Shown here one piece after another: positions 28,431 to 38,158 of a stretch of 40,477 nt of DNA. Where the stretch lies: the NCBI GenBank assembly GCA_031265205.1, contig JAISCZ010000034.1:1-40477 (forward strand), in the 5' to 3' direction. Position 1 is the stretch's first letter, and each line of letters opens with the position of its first letter. The notes beneath the pieces are model-generated. The model did no database searches, was not told the origin of the DNA, and was given only the letters and a program-made list of their open reading frames with translations. The translations under genes and the position numbers were made by a program. The DNA is from Deltaproteobacteria bacterium. GTDB lineage: Bacteria; Desulfobacterota; Desulfarculia; Adiutricales; Adiutricaceae.

Positions 28431-29429
28431 GTGCGCCTTGTCATTTCCGGAGTCTCCAAGGAATATCCCCAGGGGCTGACGGTCAAAGAGCTTTTGGAGG
28501 CCGAAAAGGTGGCCACCCCCGAGTACGTGACCGTGGCCTTAAACGACGCCTTAGTGGATATCGGCCAGTTCGCCGCGACCGTCCTTAAGGACGGGGACAG
28601 CGTGGAATTTCTCTATTACATGGGGGGCGGGGCCCTCTCCGAGGAGGAGCTCCGGCGCTATTCAAGGAATATCATTTTAAAAGAGGTGGGCCTGAAGGGC
28701 CAAAAGAGGCTCGCGGCGGGCAAGGTCCTGGTGATTGGGGCCGGGGGCTTAGGGTCCCCCGCGCTCTTTTACCTGGCCGCGGCGGGGGTCGGCGTTTTGG
28801 GGATCGCGGACGGGGACAGCGTGGATCTCTCGAACCTGCAGCGCCAGATTCTCCACGGCGCCGCGGACGTGGGGAAAAAAAAGACGCGGTCCGCGGAGGA
28901 AAGCCTTAGGGCCTTAAATCCCCAGATCCGACTGAGGGTCCACGAGGGCCTGGCCCGCGCCGACAATATCCTCGATCTGATCGCGGACTACGATTTCGTC
29001 ATCGACGGAACGGACAATTTCGCGGCCAAATTTTTGATTAACGACGCCTGCGTCTTGGCCGGCAAGCCCTTTTCCCACGCGGGGATAATCCGCTTTACGG
29101 GACAGCTTCTGACCTACGTCCCCGGGCGGGGCCCCTGCTACCGCTGCCTTTTTCAGAATCCCCCGCCCCCCGGGGCCATTCCCACCTGCCGGGAGGCCGG
29201 GGTCATCGGGGCCCTGGCCGGGACCATCGGGACCCTGCAGGCCATGGAGGCCATGAAATACCTGATGGGGATCGGGGAACTTTTGACCGGCGCCCTTCTG
29301 ACCCACGACGCCTTGAACATGGATTTTCGCAAGATTAAGGTGGCCGCGCGGCCCGGCTGCGCCGTCTGCGGCGAGCGGCCCACTATTTTAGAGCCCAGGG
29401 ACTACGAAAATCCCGCCTGCGAGCTATAA
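28431..29429 (+). CDS. ThiS-like sulfur carrier fused to a MoeB/ThiF E1-type enzyme
   Basis: A 332-aa fusion. Residues 1-67 are a ubiquitin-like ThiS/MoaD domain ending in FLYYMGGG (G65-G67). Residues 68-332 are a MoeB/ThiF adenylyltransferase beginning LSEEELRRYSRN. That part has the ATP-binding VIGAGGLGSP (101-110), zinc cysteines C236, C239, C310 and C313, and a catalytic-type cysteine C253 in PTCREAG. In separate proteins the carrier's C-terminal glycine is adenylated by the E1 and then becomes a thiocarboxylate. Here the glycines are internal, so cleavage after them is needed for function. The JAMM peptidase gene begins at the very next base. The context points to sulfide carriage for cysteine, homocysteine or cofactor synthesis. 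Start is GTG with AAAGGA upstream. Confidence 0.88.
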   Translation: MRLVISGVSKEYPQGLTVKELLEAEKVATPEYVTVALNDALVDIGQFAATVLKDGDSVEFLYYMGGGALSEEELRRYSRNIILKEVGLKGQKRLAAGKVLVIGAGGLGSPALFYLAAAGVGVLGIADGDSVDLSNLQRQILHGAADVGKKKTRSAEESLRALNPQIRLRVHEGLARADNILDLIADYDFVIDGTDNFAAKFLINDACVLAGKPFSHAGIIRFTGQLLTYVPGRGPCYRCLFQNPPPPGAIPTCREAGVIGALAGTIGTLQAMEAMKYLMGIGELLTGALLTHDALNMDFRKIKVAARPGCAVCGERPTILEPRDYENPACEL

Positions 29430-29855
29430 ATGGGCGAAACTATTATTATCGCGCCCGCGGCCCTCAAGCTTTTAGAGACGACGGCGCGGGAAAGCGCCCC
29501 CCTGGAGGCCTGTGGCCTCATCGCGGGCGCGCGGGCCCCCGAGGGCCTTATAAGGGTGGAGCGGGTTTTTCCCCTTCCCAACCTCGACCGGAGCGGGACC
29601 CATTTTTCCATCGATCCCATGGCCCAACTCCGCGCCGTCCGCGCCATCAGGGAGCTGGGCTTGAATCCTTTGGGCAATTTCCATTCCCACCCCGAGACCC
29701 CGTCCCGGCCTTCGGCGGAGGACCTCAAATTTATGGTGGATCCCCAGGCCGTCTATCTGATTATCTCGCTGACGGAAGACCCTCCCGTCATAAACGCCTT
29801 TGGAATTGACCCGGAGAGCGGCCTCGTCGCGCTTATTCCCGCCGCGCGGCCTTGA
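29430..29855 (+). CDS. JAMM/MPN+ (M67) metallopeptidase
   Basis: A 141-aa zinc peptidase with the full JAMM motif: E26 in PLEACGL, then NFHSHPETPSRPSAED with H85, H87, S95 and D98. Prokaryotic members trim residues after the terminal di-glycine of ubiquitin-like sulfur carriers, as HcyD does for HcyS in Wolinella and Mec+ for CysO in actinobacteria. It follows the ThiS-E1 fusion with no spacer, so its likely substrate is the internal Gly-Gly of that fusion or of a matured carrier. Last gene of the sulfur set. Confidence 0.9.
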   Translation: MGETIIIAPAALKLLETTARESAPLEACGLIAGARAPEGLIRVERVFPLPNLDRSGTHFSIDPMAQLRAVRAIRELGLNPLGNFHSHPETPSRPSAEDLKFMVDPQAVYLIISLTEDPPVINAFGIDPESGLVALIPAARP

Positions 29856-30398
29856 TCGCGTCTTGCCCGCCCTTTTGGGCCGCGCGAGGCGCGCGAGGGA
29901 CGGGGCCGCCGCCGGAGGGGGCCCTCGCGCCGGAGCGAAACGGAGGGTGGGGGATCAAAAAAAAAAGCCTTGCTTTTGCCTTCGCGTGAATTTAGAATCT
30001 TTTTTTGTTCTGAGGCGAGGTTCCCCCCAAGGGGCTTTCGCTCGCGTTTCCCGCCCAATATCGTCCCCGCGCGCTCCCGCGCGAGGGGGCGTCGATTATC
30101 TTCCCACGCGATTTTTCCTTAACTTTCCACTCACAATTTTTTTGAGTTTTTAAGGGATAAAGATTAGCCAAGGGCTTTCGCCGTCAAGGGCTCGAGCGCG
30201 AGCCAGCCGCGAAAGGCCCCGGGCGCGTCTGGAAGGCCGCGACGCGGTCTCCCGGCGGGAGGCGGGTTACGCTTTCCGCGTTATTTTTTCCGTCTTTTTT
30301 CTCCGTGGGCGGCGCCGCGAGCGCTCCCTCAAGGGGCGGCGGGGGAGGAACGCGCGCGCTCGGGGGCGCGATCTGTCTTAAGGGGAGGCGAAAAAAAA
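29856..30398. other. Intergenic region, no gene seen
   Basis: About 540 bases of mixed GC-rich and T-rich sequence without a credible frame. It contains A- and T-runs near 29950-30010 and 30120-30150 but no clear terminator for the sulfur genes and no promoter I can fix for the chemoreceptor. Confidence 0.5.
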
Positions 30399-32366
30399 TT
30401 GTCCTTTAAAGCGAAACTTGGAATAATCGTGGCGCTTTTCGTCGTGTTGGCCGTTTTTATCGGCGCGACCGGAACCATCGCCATCAAGTATCAGGAGACC
30501 GCGGCCGAGTCCAGCCTTAGGTCCACGGAACACTTTTCTTCCCTGCAGATGACGGCCTACGACATGGAGAGGATTTCCTCCCAGATTAAGGACGTGCTCT
30601 TGGAAGAGCACGCCGAGGAAAAGTCGCGGACCAAGGAAGCGGTTCTGGACATTATTTTCAACGAGCTGGGACCCATTCTCGCCGCCTACGATCCCGGCCC
30701 CGAGGACGCGGCCCAGTGGGAAACCCTCATGGGCTATTGGGAGAACTACGTGGTCCTGATGGACCAGGTCTACGCCGACAGCGAGCGGAACACCGGCTAT
30801 TACGCCAAGGTGATGTCCTCGGGCGCCTCCCTCAAATATTGGCTCTCCTACGAAAAGCCTCTGCGTTACCTCATTGAGACGGCCCGCCAAAGCGACCATC
30901 CCCGGGCCGTGGAACTCATGTACTACGCCTCCAACTGCCTGGAGGCCGTCAAGGGCTTGCAGCTTTACGAAAAACTGGCGGTCATGGCGATCAGCGGCGC
31001 CGACCGCGATTCCTTTCTGGCGAGCGGTCGCGCCGAACTCGCGCGGGTCACGGCTTCCCTAAACGAGATCGAAAAGATTGTCATTAACCCCGCGGTCACG
31101 CCCGCGGAGCTCAAAGACTTCGACGATAAATTTAAGGCGGCGGGGGTCGGCAAGATTAAATTCGGGGATCGCGGCGACGCCTCCTGGGGCGTCACCAGAT
31201 TTGAGCTGCCCCCCGATTTTATCAACGATTCCTTGCGGGACGTCAGCGAGTATTATTGGGGGAACATCAAACCCCTGCGGGGCGGGGGAACGGAAATCTT
31301 CAACAAGGTCGCGGAACTCGCCGAGCAGGACTCCAACCTCTTGGCCCTCCAGGCCTTCCGCGACGAGCTGACTCCCCTTAGCGACTCCATCAACGAGATC
31401 ATCGGCGCCCTAAGCCTGAAAGGCAAGGCGCGGACTTCCCAGGTGGTGGCGGACACCCGCGCGACCACCCGAAACGCCACCCATATTCTCTTCCTGGTGA
31501 CGGGCGTGGGGCTTCTTTTGGGGATCATTTTGGCCGTCAGCCTCACGCTGCGCCTCAATAAATCCCTTTTTAAGATCACGGCTGACTTGGAGGAGATCTC
31601 CTACCAGGTGGACACGGCCACGCATCAGCTCTCCCTGTCCTCCGACGCCTTAACCCAGGGCGCCTCGCGCAACACCTCGGCCATTTCCCTGACCCGACGC
31701 TCCCTCGATCTCCTTTTCCAGGAGATTGAAAAGAACAACTCGCGGTCCACGGAGGCTACCGAAATCATGCGGCAGACCACCCAGGACGTGACCGAGGCGG
31801 AGGGCTTCATGTCCAAGACCAACGTGGCCATGACGGAGATCGCCGCCTCGGGCAAGAAGATCGAGAAGATCTTGAAGGTCATCAACGAGATCGCCTTCCA
31901 GACCAATCTTTTGGCCTTAAACGCCGCCGTGGAGGCCTCCCGGGCCGGGGAAGCGGGCGCGGGTTTCGCGGTGGTCGCCGACGAGGTGCGCAACCTCGCC
32001 GGCCGCAGCGCGGAGGCCGCCAAGGACAGCGCCGACCTCATCTTCCAGATGATCCGCAACATTGATTCCGGGACCGGGCTCGTCAATTCCTCCTACGCCA
32101 AATTCGAGGCGGCCGCCCGCCTCATCGAAAAGAGCGCCTCCATTTTCACCGACCTCTCCGCGGCGACCAAGATCCAGGCGGACAGCGCGCGCGAACTCTC
32201 GGACGCCGTCTTTGAAATGGACAGCGTGACCCACGACAACGCCGCCGCCGCCGAGGAGACCTCTTCCGCGGCCAGCGCCCTGGAGGATCAGGTCGAGGTC
32301 TTAAGGCTCGGGATGATCCATCTGAACGAAATGACCCAGGGCCGCCGCGGCGACGGGCGGGGCTAA
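30399..32366 (+). CDS. Methyl-accepting chemotaxis protein
   Basis: A 655-aa chemoreceptor. The first membrane segment is at about residues 6-29 and the second at about 361-384. Between them lies a helical periplasmic sensor of about 330 residues, long enough for a double helical bundle (HBM-like). The cytoplasmic hairpin tip is clear at about 497-535 ([20 protein letters not shown], then [20 protein letters not shown]). I see no typical HAMP domain after the second segment and no C-terminal CheR-binding pentapeptide. The start is TTG with AGGGGAGG 11 bases upstream. It is monocistronic and its ligand is unknown. Confidence 0.9.
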   Translation: MSFKAKLGIIVALFVVLAVFIGATGTIAIKYQETAAESSLRSTEHFSSLQMTAYDMERISSQIKDVLLEEHAEEKSRTKEAVLDIIFNELGPILAAYDPGPEDAAQWETLMGYWENYVVLMDQVYADSERNTGYYAKVMSSGASLKYWLSYEKPLRYLIETARQSDHPRAVELMYYASNCLEAVKGLQLYEKLAVMAISGADRDSFLASGRAELARVTASLNEIEKIVINPAVTPAELKDFDDKFKAAGVGKIKFGDRGDASWGVTRFELPPDFINDSLRDVSEYYWGNIKPLRGGGTEIFNKVAELAEQDSNLLALQAFRDELTPLSDSINEIIGALSLKGKARTSQVVADTRATTRNATHILFLVTGVGLLLGIILAVSLTLRLNKSLFKITADLEEISYQVDTATHQLSLSSDALTQGASRNTSAISLTRRSLDLLFQEIEKNNSRSTEATEIMRQTTQDVTEAEGFMSKTNVAMTEIAASGKKIEKILKVINEIAFQTNLLALNAAVEASRAGEAGAGFAVVADEVRNLAGRSAEAAKDSADLIFQMIRNIDSGTGLVNSSYAKFEAAARLIEKSASIFTDLSAATKIQADSARELSDAVFEMDSVTHDNAAAAEETSSAASALEDQVEVLRLGMIHLNEMTQGRRGDGRG

Positions 32367-33015
32367 ACGCCACTCCGGGCCCGCGCGGCTTTTCAAATGG
32401 GCCGCTGGCTTCCCCAAGGGGCCGCGCGGCCGCGGAGCCGCGCGATTACCCAAGGAGCCGCGCCAGTCTCAAAGTGGCCGCTGGAAGGGACGGGAACGCG
32501 AGGGGCGCCGCCCCGCGCGCGCTTTGGCGGAGAGCCCCGCCTCAAAAGACGAATTGGAGGCGCGAGCCCCAGCTCGGCGTCGGAGGCGCGAGCGCGTCCC
32601 GAGGGGCGAAAAGCGTCCTGACGGGCGAAAAGAGTTCCGCGGGGCGAAAAGCGTCCCGGCCTTTCTGGGAAGGCGCGCCTTCATGGGGCCCGATGGGCGA
32701 AGAGCGCTCCGAATCGTTGACGGGAAGGCTTGGGGCGCGTCCGCTAAGGCGCGAGCGCGGAACGTCGACCGCGCGCGGCCTTAAAGAGTATAGGGCCTTT
32801 GGGCTCTCCGCGATTCCACGGGGCGAGCGCTTTGGAGTCGGCGCGACCTTGGGGCCTCGGGCGGGCGGGGCGCGCCCGCCCGAGACTTTTCGTTTAAGCG
32901 AGAGGCGCCTCGCGCTTGGCGCCGCGGGAGTTCTCGCGTAACGTTGGCGCCCGTCGCGGTCGGCGCCAAAAGGCCGCTTTCTGGCCGCGCGCCCCTCGGG
33001 AAGGGGCGGTGGCCT
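32367..33015. repeat. Intergenic region with short imperfect repeats
   Basis: No gene is supported. The GC-rich spacer contains internal repeats: caaa(t)gggccgctgg and caaagtggccgctgg, cccaaggggccgcg and cccaaggagccgcg, and three near-tandem copies of ggggcgaaaagcgtcc between about 32600 and 32660. It separates the + strand chemoreceptor from convergent glyS. Confidence 0.5.
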
Positions 33016-35103
33016 CTAGGCCACCGCGCTGATTTTGGAAAAATCGGCGATAAGCTCGAAGAGTTTGCTCGCGCGGTTCAGGAGGGCCAGGCGGGCGTTT
33101 TTGAGTTCCGGGTCGGGGTCGTCCACCAAAACGTCGTCAAAGAAAGCGTCGACGGGGCCCATGAGGCCGACGATCCGGTTAAGGAGCGTGGGGAAGTCTC
33201 CCTGGGCGAGCATCGCGCCGGACTCGCTTTCGAGGAGCGCGATTTCCGCCAAAAGGTTTTTTTCGGCCTCAGCGTCGAGAAGATTGGGGTCTAAGGCGAG
33301 TTCTTTGCCCCCGAACTTGCGGATAATGTTGACGACCCTTTTGAAGGTCTGGGCCAGATCCCGAAAGCCCTCCCTCTTTTTAAGCTCCTCGAGGGCCAGG
33401 GCCCGGCGCGTCGCCGCGAGGGGACTCGCCCCGTGGAGGCATAAAACGGCCTCGGCCCCGTCGGCGCTCACTCCCTGGGAGAGGACGTGGCTCTTGAGGC
33501 GGGCCTGGAAGAAATCCAAGATCTCGTTTTTGGCCTCCCGCGCGGGCCGCTTCGGCGGCTGGGGCAGGCTGGCCAAGGCCCGGTCGATATAGGGCTCAAG
33601 GGAAAAAGCCCAGCCACGCGCCAAAAAGATGAGAATGACGCCCAAGGCCCCGCGCCGCAGGGCCAGGGGATCGGCGGCCCCGGTGGGGACAAGGCCCACC
33701 GCGAAACAGCCGCAGATAGTGTCGAGCTTATCGGCCACGGCCAGGACGGCCCCCGCGGGGGTCTGGGGGAGGGCGCCGCCCGCGCGGGTGGGGAGGTACT
33801 GCTCGGCGATGGCTTCGGCCACCTCCGGGGGCTCCCCGTCGGCGAGGGCGTATTCGCGCCCCATGACGCCTTGGAGGGACGGAAACTCCTTGACCACGCC
33901 GGTCACGAGGTCGCATTTGGCCAAAAAGGCGGCCCGTTCGACGGTCTTGGCGCGCTCTGGGGCGGTTTCCTGGGCCAGGGCTTGGGCCAGGGCGGAAACC
34001 CTTTCCATCTTTTCCCGGTAGGAGCCCAAAAGGTTATGGAAGACCACGCGTTCCAGATCCCGCGCCCGGTCGGCTAGGCTGACTTTTTTGTCGTCCTCGT
34101 AATAGAAGCGGGCGTCTTCCAGGCGGGCGCGCAGGACGCGCTCGTGGCCCCGTCGCACGACTTCCATGTCCCGGGCCCGGGTGTTGTTGACCGCGACGAA
34201 ATACGGGGCCTGACGGCCCTGGCTGTCCAGGACCGGGAAATAGCGCTGGTGTTCCTTCATGGCCGTGGCGGAAACGGCCAGGGGCAGATCCAGGAATTGG
34301 GAGTCAAAATGCCCGAGGATAGCCGCGGGCTCTTCCAAAAGGTTGGCTACCTCCGCGACCAGGTCCTCGTCCAAGACCACGGAGAGTTCGGCGTTGGACT
34401 TGCGGGCCGCCTCGCCGATTTCGGCGAGAACCATCTCCCGGCGCGCGTTGAAATCCACCTGGACGTGGGTCTCGGCCAGGCGCTCCTGGTATTCCCCGGG
34501 GGAAGTGATGACCACGGCCCCCGGGTGGAGGAAACGGTGCCCGAAGCTGACCTTGCCGCTTTTGACCCCGGCGAAGGAGAGGGGCAGGACTTCGCCCCCC
34601 AGAACCGCCAAGAGCCAGTGGACCGGGCGGGCGAACTGTTGGTCGCCCTGGCCCCAGCGCATGACCTTGGGAAAGGGGAGGCTTCCCAGGATGGCGGGGA
34701 CGATCTCCTGGAGGATCTCGCCCGCGGGCCGCCCCTTCAGGGAACGGCGCGTCGCCAGGTATTGGCCTTTGGGGGTGGCGATGGTAAAGATGTCGGAGAC
34801 GGCGACGCCCTGGCCCTTCGCGAAACCCATGGCCGCCCGGGTGGGGTTGCCGTTGGCGTCGTAGGCCGCGGAGAGGGGCGGCCCGATAAGCTCCTCTTCC
34901 ACGTCGGGCTGGAGGCTTTCCAGTCCCCAGAGGCCCAGGGCGAGGCGTCGGGGGCCTCCCCAGGCTTCCATTTTGGCGTAAGGGAGGCGGCGCGCGCCCA
35001 GCTCCTTGGCGAGGCGCTCGCGGATATAGGCGATGGCCGGCCCGAAATAGCTCGCGGGGATCTCCTCGACCCCCAGCTCCAAGATAAAATCCAGCTGACT
35101 CAC
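33016..35103 (-). CDS. glyS: Glycyl-tRNA synthetase beta subunit
   Basis: A 695-aa subunit of the bacterial alpha2-beta2 glycyl-tRNA synthetase, responsible for tRNA binding. The N-terminus [20 protein letters not shown] and [20 protein letters not shown] near residues 123-142 are diagnostic; the C-terminus forms the anticodon-binding region. I chose the GTG at 35103, which overlaps the glyQ stop by 4 nt (GTGA). A longer frame upstream would run through glyQ in another frame. Confidence 0.95.
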   Translation of the reverse strand: MSQLDFILELGVEEIPASYFGPAIAYIRERLAKELGARRLPYAKMEAWGGPRRLALGLWGLESLQPDVEEELIGPPLSAAYDANGNPTRAAMGFAKGQGVAVSDIFTIATPKGQYLATRRSLKGRPAGEILQEIVPAILGSLPFPKVMRWGQGDQQFARPVHWLLAVLGGEVLPLSFAGVKSGKVSFGHRFLHPGAVVITSPGEYQERLAETHVQVDFNARREMVLAEIGEAARKSNAELSVVLDEDLVAEVANLLEEPAAILGHFDSQFLDLPLAVSATAMKEHQRYFPVLDSQGRQAPYFVAVNNTRARDMEVVRRGHERVLRARLEDARFYYEDDKKVSLADRARDLERVVFHNLLGSYREKMERVSALAQALAQETAPERAKTVERAAFLAKCDLVTGVVKEFPSLQGVMGREYALADGEPPEVAEAIAEQYLPTRAGGALPQTPAGAVLAVADKLDTICGCFAVGLVPTGAADPLALRRGALGVILIFLARGWAFSLEPYIDRALASLPQPPKRPAREAKNEILDFFQARLKSHVLSQGVSADGAEAVLCLHGASPLAATRRALALEELKKREGFRDLAQTFKRVVNIIRKFGGKELALDPNLLDAEAEKNLLAEIALLESESGAMLAQGDFPTLLNRIVGLMGPVDAFFDDVLVDDPDPELKNARLALLNRASKLFELIADFSKISAVA

Positions 35104-36002
35104 GGATTGACCTCCCAGCGGCCCAGAAGGGGATGGCCCATTTCTTCCCGCTGCCGGACGTAGAGGGAACAGGCCTCGCGGGCGAGCCGGCGGACGCGCC
35201 CGATAAACCTGGTCCGCTCGTGGACGGAGATGGCGCGCCGCGCGTCCAGGAGGTTGAAGGCGTGGGAGCACTTCAGGCAATAGTCGTAGGAGGGGAGGAC
35301 CAGGCCCAGCTGGGCGAGCTTTTTGGATTCGGCCTCGTAGAGGTCGAAGAGGGCGAAGAGGCGATCCACCGAGGCGTGCTCGAAGTTATGCTTGGAGTAT
35401 TCCACCTCGCCTTGGTGATGCACGTCCCCGTAGCGGACTTTGCCGTTCCAGTCCAGGTCGTAGACGTTGTCCACGCCCTGGAGATACATGGCGAGGCGCT
35501 CCAGGCCGTAGGTGAACTCCACGGAAATGGGCTTAAGGTCCAAGCCCCCCACCTGCTGGAAATAGGTGAACTGGGTGACTTCCATGCCGTCGAGCCAGAC
35601 CTCCCAGCCGATGCCCCAGGCCCCCAGGGTGGGGGACTCCCAGTCGTCCTCGACGAAACGGATGTCATGGTCCAAGGGGTCGACGCCCAGGGCCTTGAGG
35701 CTTTCCAGATAGACGGCCTGGGATTCCAGGGGGGAAGGCTTCAGGAGCACCTGGAACTGGTAATAATGCTGGAGCCGGTTGGGGTTTTCCCCGTAACGGC
35801 CGTCCGTGGGGCGCCGGGAGGGCTGAACGTAGGCCGTCCGCCAGGGCTCGGGGCCCAGGCAGCGGAGGGTGGTGGCGGGATGGAAGGTCCCGGCGCCCAC
35901 CTCGGAGTCGTAGGGTTGATGGATTAAACAGTCGCGATCCGCCCAGAACTGGGTGAGGGTCTGGACCACCTCCTGAAAGGAGAAGGGGGCCTTTGGCGTC
36001 AT
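35100..36002 (-). CDS. glyQ: Glycyl-tRNA synthetase alpha subunit
   Basis: A 300-aa catalytic subunit forming glycyl-adenylate. [19 protein letters not shown] near the N-terminus, [17 protein letters not shown] and [19 protein letters not shown] identify GlyQ. I prefer the ATG at 36002 ([10 protein letters not shown]), since family members start here; an earlier in-frame start at 36059 would add a 19-residue basic tail. AAGGAG lies upstream. Overlaps glyS, its partner. Confidence 0.95.
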   Translation of the reverse strand: MTPKAPFSFQEVVQTLTQFWADRDCLIHQPYDSEVGAGTFHPATTLRCLGPEPWRTAYVQPSRRPTDGRYGENPNRLQHYYQFQVLLKPSPLESQAVYLESLKALGVDPLDHDIRFVEDDWESPTLGAWGIGWEVWLDGMEVTQFTYFQQVGGLDLKPISVEFTYGLERLAMYLQGVDNVYDLDWNGKVRYGDVHHQGEVEYSKHNFEHASVDRLFALFDLYEAESKKLAQLGLVLPSYDYCLKCSHAFNLLDARRAISVHERTRFIGRVRRLAREACSLYVRQREEMGHPLLGRWEVNP

Positions 36003-36094
36003 ATAGGGAAAACTCCTTCGCGCCGGGGGCGAAAGGCGCGCGGCGCGCCTCTTACCCAAACGATTCGCAAATTGCGAGTATAGGGAAAAAGGGC

Positions 36095-37120
36095 CTAAAA
36101 GGCCAGAGGCCGAGCGGGCGCGCGGCGCGCGGGGCTAGGCGGCGCTTCCGGGGGCGCGAGCGGCGCCTTAAGGTCGCGGGGGTAGGGGGCCATCACGAAG
36201 GCCACGCGGCGTTCCCCGCCGTTGGCGAGTGGGGGAAAGGCCTTGCGGAAGGTAGCGAGAGAACTCGGGTTCCTTAAATCCAGAAAATGGGCCCCGGCTT
36301 TTAAGGTGGCGTGGTGAAGGAAGGTTTCTCCTCCCTCGCCGACGCGGATCAGCCCGTTGTGGTAGTAGGAGAGCCCTCCCGGAAAGCGGCGGTCTGGTTT
36401 GGAGATGGCGAAAAAATAGATCCGCCCGGGCGCGAGGGCGCCTAAAATTTCCGTAAACTCCGGGGCGTGGATGTTGACGCCCCAGCCCACGGGTCGGCCG
36501 CGCGCGTTCCGGCTTAAGGGGTATTCCCCGTCCTGGGGAAAGGGGCGGTTTCCGCCTCCGGCCAGGTTTAAAATGACGTCGAGGCCAAAATCCCAGTCCT
36601 CGCCCCAGGGGGATTGGGGACCCGAGTCGCCTCGGATATCGCGCCGCGCCTCGGCGAGGGTGATATTCGCGCCTAAAAGAAAACGGGAGACGGAGAGGAG
36701 ATAGCCGCTGCAGTTGAGCCCCGGGTTCCGGAAGCTTCTCTCGGGGGCGCTCCAGAGGCTGTGGCGGCCGTCGTCGGAGACGACTCCGTCCGCGCGGTAG
36801 GGGACGCGGTTAAAGGCCGCGAGGATTTCCGCGGCCGTCGCGCCCAAGGGCGCGCTTAAGCCCGTGGGGACGGGGATGGGGGGATAGGGATCCGTCCAGA
36901 GGGGACCGGGCTCCAAGAAGGGCCCGGCGTCTCGGGGGGCGGCCCCGGCGGGGGCGGCGGCGAGGCCGAGGATGAGGCATGCCCAAAGGAGGCGGGCCCA
37001 AAGTTGGCGGGCGCGAAAGCGGCGAGCGCGGAGGAGGAAGGCGCGGATGAGGCCGTCGCGGAGACGGAAGGCGCGGAGGGCGCGGCGTGGGAGGCCCAAC
37101 GAGAGCGGGGCGCGGGACAC
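36095..37120 (-). CDS. Exported cysteine-peptidase-like protein of unknown role
   Basis: A 341-aa protein with a long arginine-rich start, a hydrophobic segment ([18 protein letters not shown], about residues 43-60) and a likely cleavage site, so it is probably exported. [16 protein letters not shown] at about 134-149 and [11 protein letters not shown] with a following FLHHAT (about 250-270) give a Cys and His arrangement like NlpC/P60 or other papain-like cell wall amidases. The family is not certain. Start is GTG seven bases after the zinc-ribbon gene stops. The 36-residue basic leader before the hydrophobic core is unusual. The C-terminal tail is proline-rich. Confidence 0.65.
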   Translation of the reverse strand: MSRAPLSLGLPRRALRAFRLRDGLIRAFLLRARRFRARQLWARLLWACLILGLAAAPAGAAPRDAGPFLEPGPLWTDPYPPIPVPTGLSAPLGATAAEILAAFNRVPYRADGVVSDDGRHSLWSAPERSFRNPGLNCSGYLLSVSRFLLGANITLAEARRDIRGDSGPQSPWGEDWDFGLDVILNLAGGGNRPFPQDGEYPLSRNARGRPVGWGVNIHAPEFTEILGALAPGRIYFFAISKPDRRFPGGLSYYHNGLIRVGEGGETFLHHATLKAGAHFLDLRNPSSLATFRKAFPPLANGGERRVAFVMAPYPRDLKAPLAPPEAPPSPARRAPARPLAF

Positions 37121-37127
37121 GCGTCTT

Positions 37128-37937
37128 TTAGCCCGCCGCGCTGGTGGAGGATTTTTTGGCCCGGCCTTTTTTGGTGGCCTTGGGCGCCACCGGCGCGGGC
37201 GCGCTCTCCGGCGTGGCGAGGCCCAGCCCCGGATCGTCGCGCCAGAACATGAGCCGGTGGCAGTTGGGGCAGACCATGAGCTTGTCGACGCGCTGGAGCT
37301 CGTTAAAGAGCTGGGGCGGAATGCTCATGTTGCAGGCCAGGCAGGTGCCGCGGGAGACGGGGGCCAGGATTTTGCCGTGGCGGTTGGCGGCCAAGCTCAA
37401 AAAGCGCTCCGCGAGGGAGCTGTCCAGAGAGGCCAGGGACTCTTCCCTCTGGCGCGTCGCCTCGTCGAACTCGTTTTGGGCGCGTTTCCGGTCGCTTTCG
37501 ATGGCGCGGTTGGCCTCCGCGCTCAGGCGCGTGGCCTCCGCGAGGGCGGCCTCCAGTTGGGGAACGCTCGCGCTGAGCTGGTCCAAGGTCAGCATGAGGG
37601 CTAAAGTGGCCTCCTCTTTTTCGGTGGAACGCGCTTTGATGACCTCGGATTCCTTGTAGATGGCGTTGTATTCTTTTTCGCTGCTAACCCTGGTTTGGCG
37701 CAGCTTGTTCCCGGACTTGAGCTCTTTGAGCTGCTCCATGTCCAGTTCCAGGCTTTTGAGCTCGGCGCGGGCGGCGCCCAGTTTGGCTTTGTTTTCCAGA
37801 AGCTCGGTTTGGATTTTTTCCCGCTCGCCCAAGGCTTGGGCCAGTCTATCCGGGATCTGGCTCAACACGGCTTGGCTGGCGATGGTTTTCTGTTCCATCT
37901 CCTGCAGGGTGAGGAATTTAATGATGACGTCGCGCAC
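37128..37937 (-). CDS. Coiled-coil protein with C4 zinc ribbon (DUF164 type)
   Basis: A 269-aa protein, mostly a long antiparallel coiled coil (residues 1-190), with a C-terminal zinc ribbon: CLACNMSIPPQLFNEL followed by VCPNCHRLMFW, i.e. two CxxC pairs. The family is widely conserved beside nif3-like genes in bacteria; its exact function is unknown, though nucleic acid binding is suspected. Its last 30 residues are Ala, Lys and Ser rich. Lies between nif3 and the exported protein gene on the same strand. Confidence 0.88.
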   Translation of the reverse strand: MRDVIIKFLTLQEMEQKTIASQAVLSQIPDRLAQALGEREKIQTELLENKAKLGAARAELKSLELDMEQLKELKSGNKLRQTRVSSEKEYNAIYKESEVIKARSTEKEEATLALMLTLDQLSASVPQLEAALAEATRLSAEANRAIESDRKRAQNEFDEATRQREESLASLDSSLAERFLSLAANRHGKILAPVSRGTCLACNMSIPPQLFNELQRVDKLMVCPNCHRLMFWRDDPGLGLATPESAPAPVAPKATKKGRAKKSSTSAAG

Positions 37938-38035
37938 GGGGTTACCTCGGAAGAATGAAAGTCGCCTTAATCATGGGTCTCGCGGCCGGGGGCGCGGCGG
38001 CGCGGGCCTAAAGGGCGAAAGGCGAAGCGAAAGGG

Positions 38036-38079
38036 AAAAAGCGCCGCGAAAATTTTTCTCTGGCGGAAGGCGCTTTTTT
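38036..38079 (-). terminator. Terminator hairpin after nif3
   Basis: AAAAAGCGCC (38036-38045) pairs with GGCGCTTTTTT (38069-38079). On the minus strand this places a GC stem followed by a T-run 80 bases after the nif3 stop. The loop of 23 bases is long, so the efficiency is uncertain; it could also act on the + strand. Confidence 0.55.
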
Positions 38080-38158
38080 CGGGAAAAAAAGAAGGGCGCG
38101 CGGCCAGCGGCGCGCGGCTTGGAGGCGGCGCGCCGCGCGCGCCCCTCCACTATAAGGA

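Noticed and set aside
33487-35927. Long open frames on the + strand opposite glyS and glyQ
   Set aside because: They are antisense shadows of GC-rich coding sequence; glyS and glyQ are unmistakable on the minus strand.
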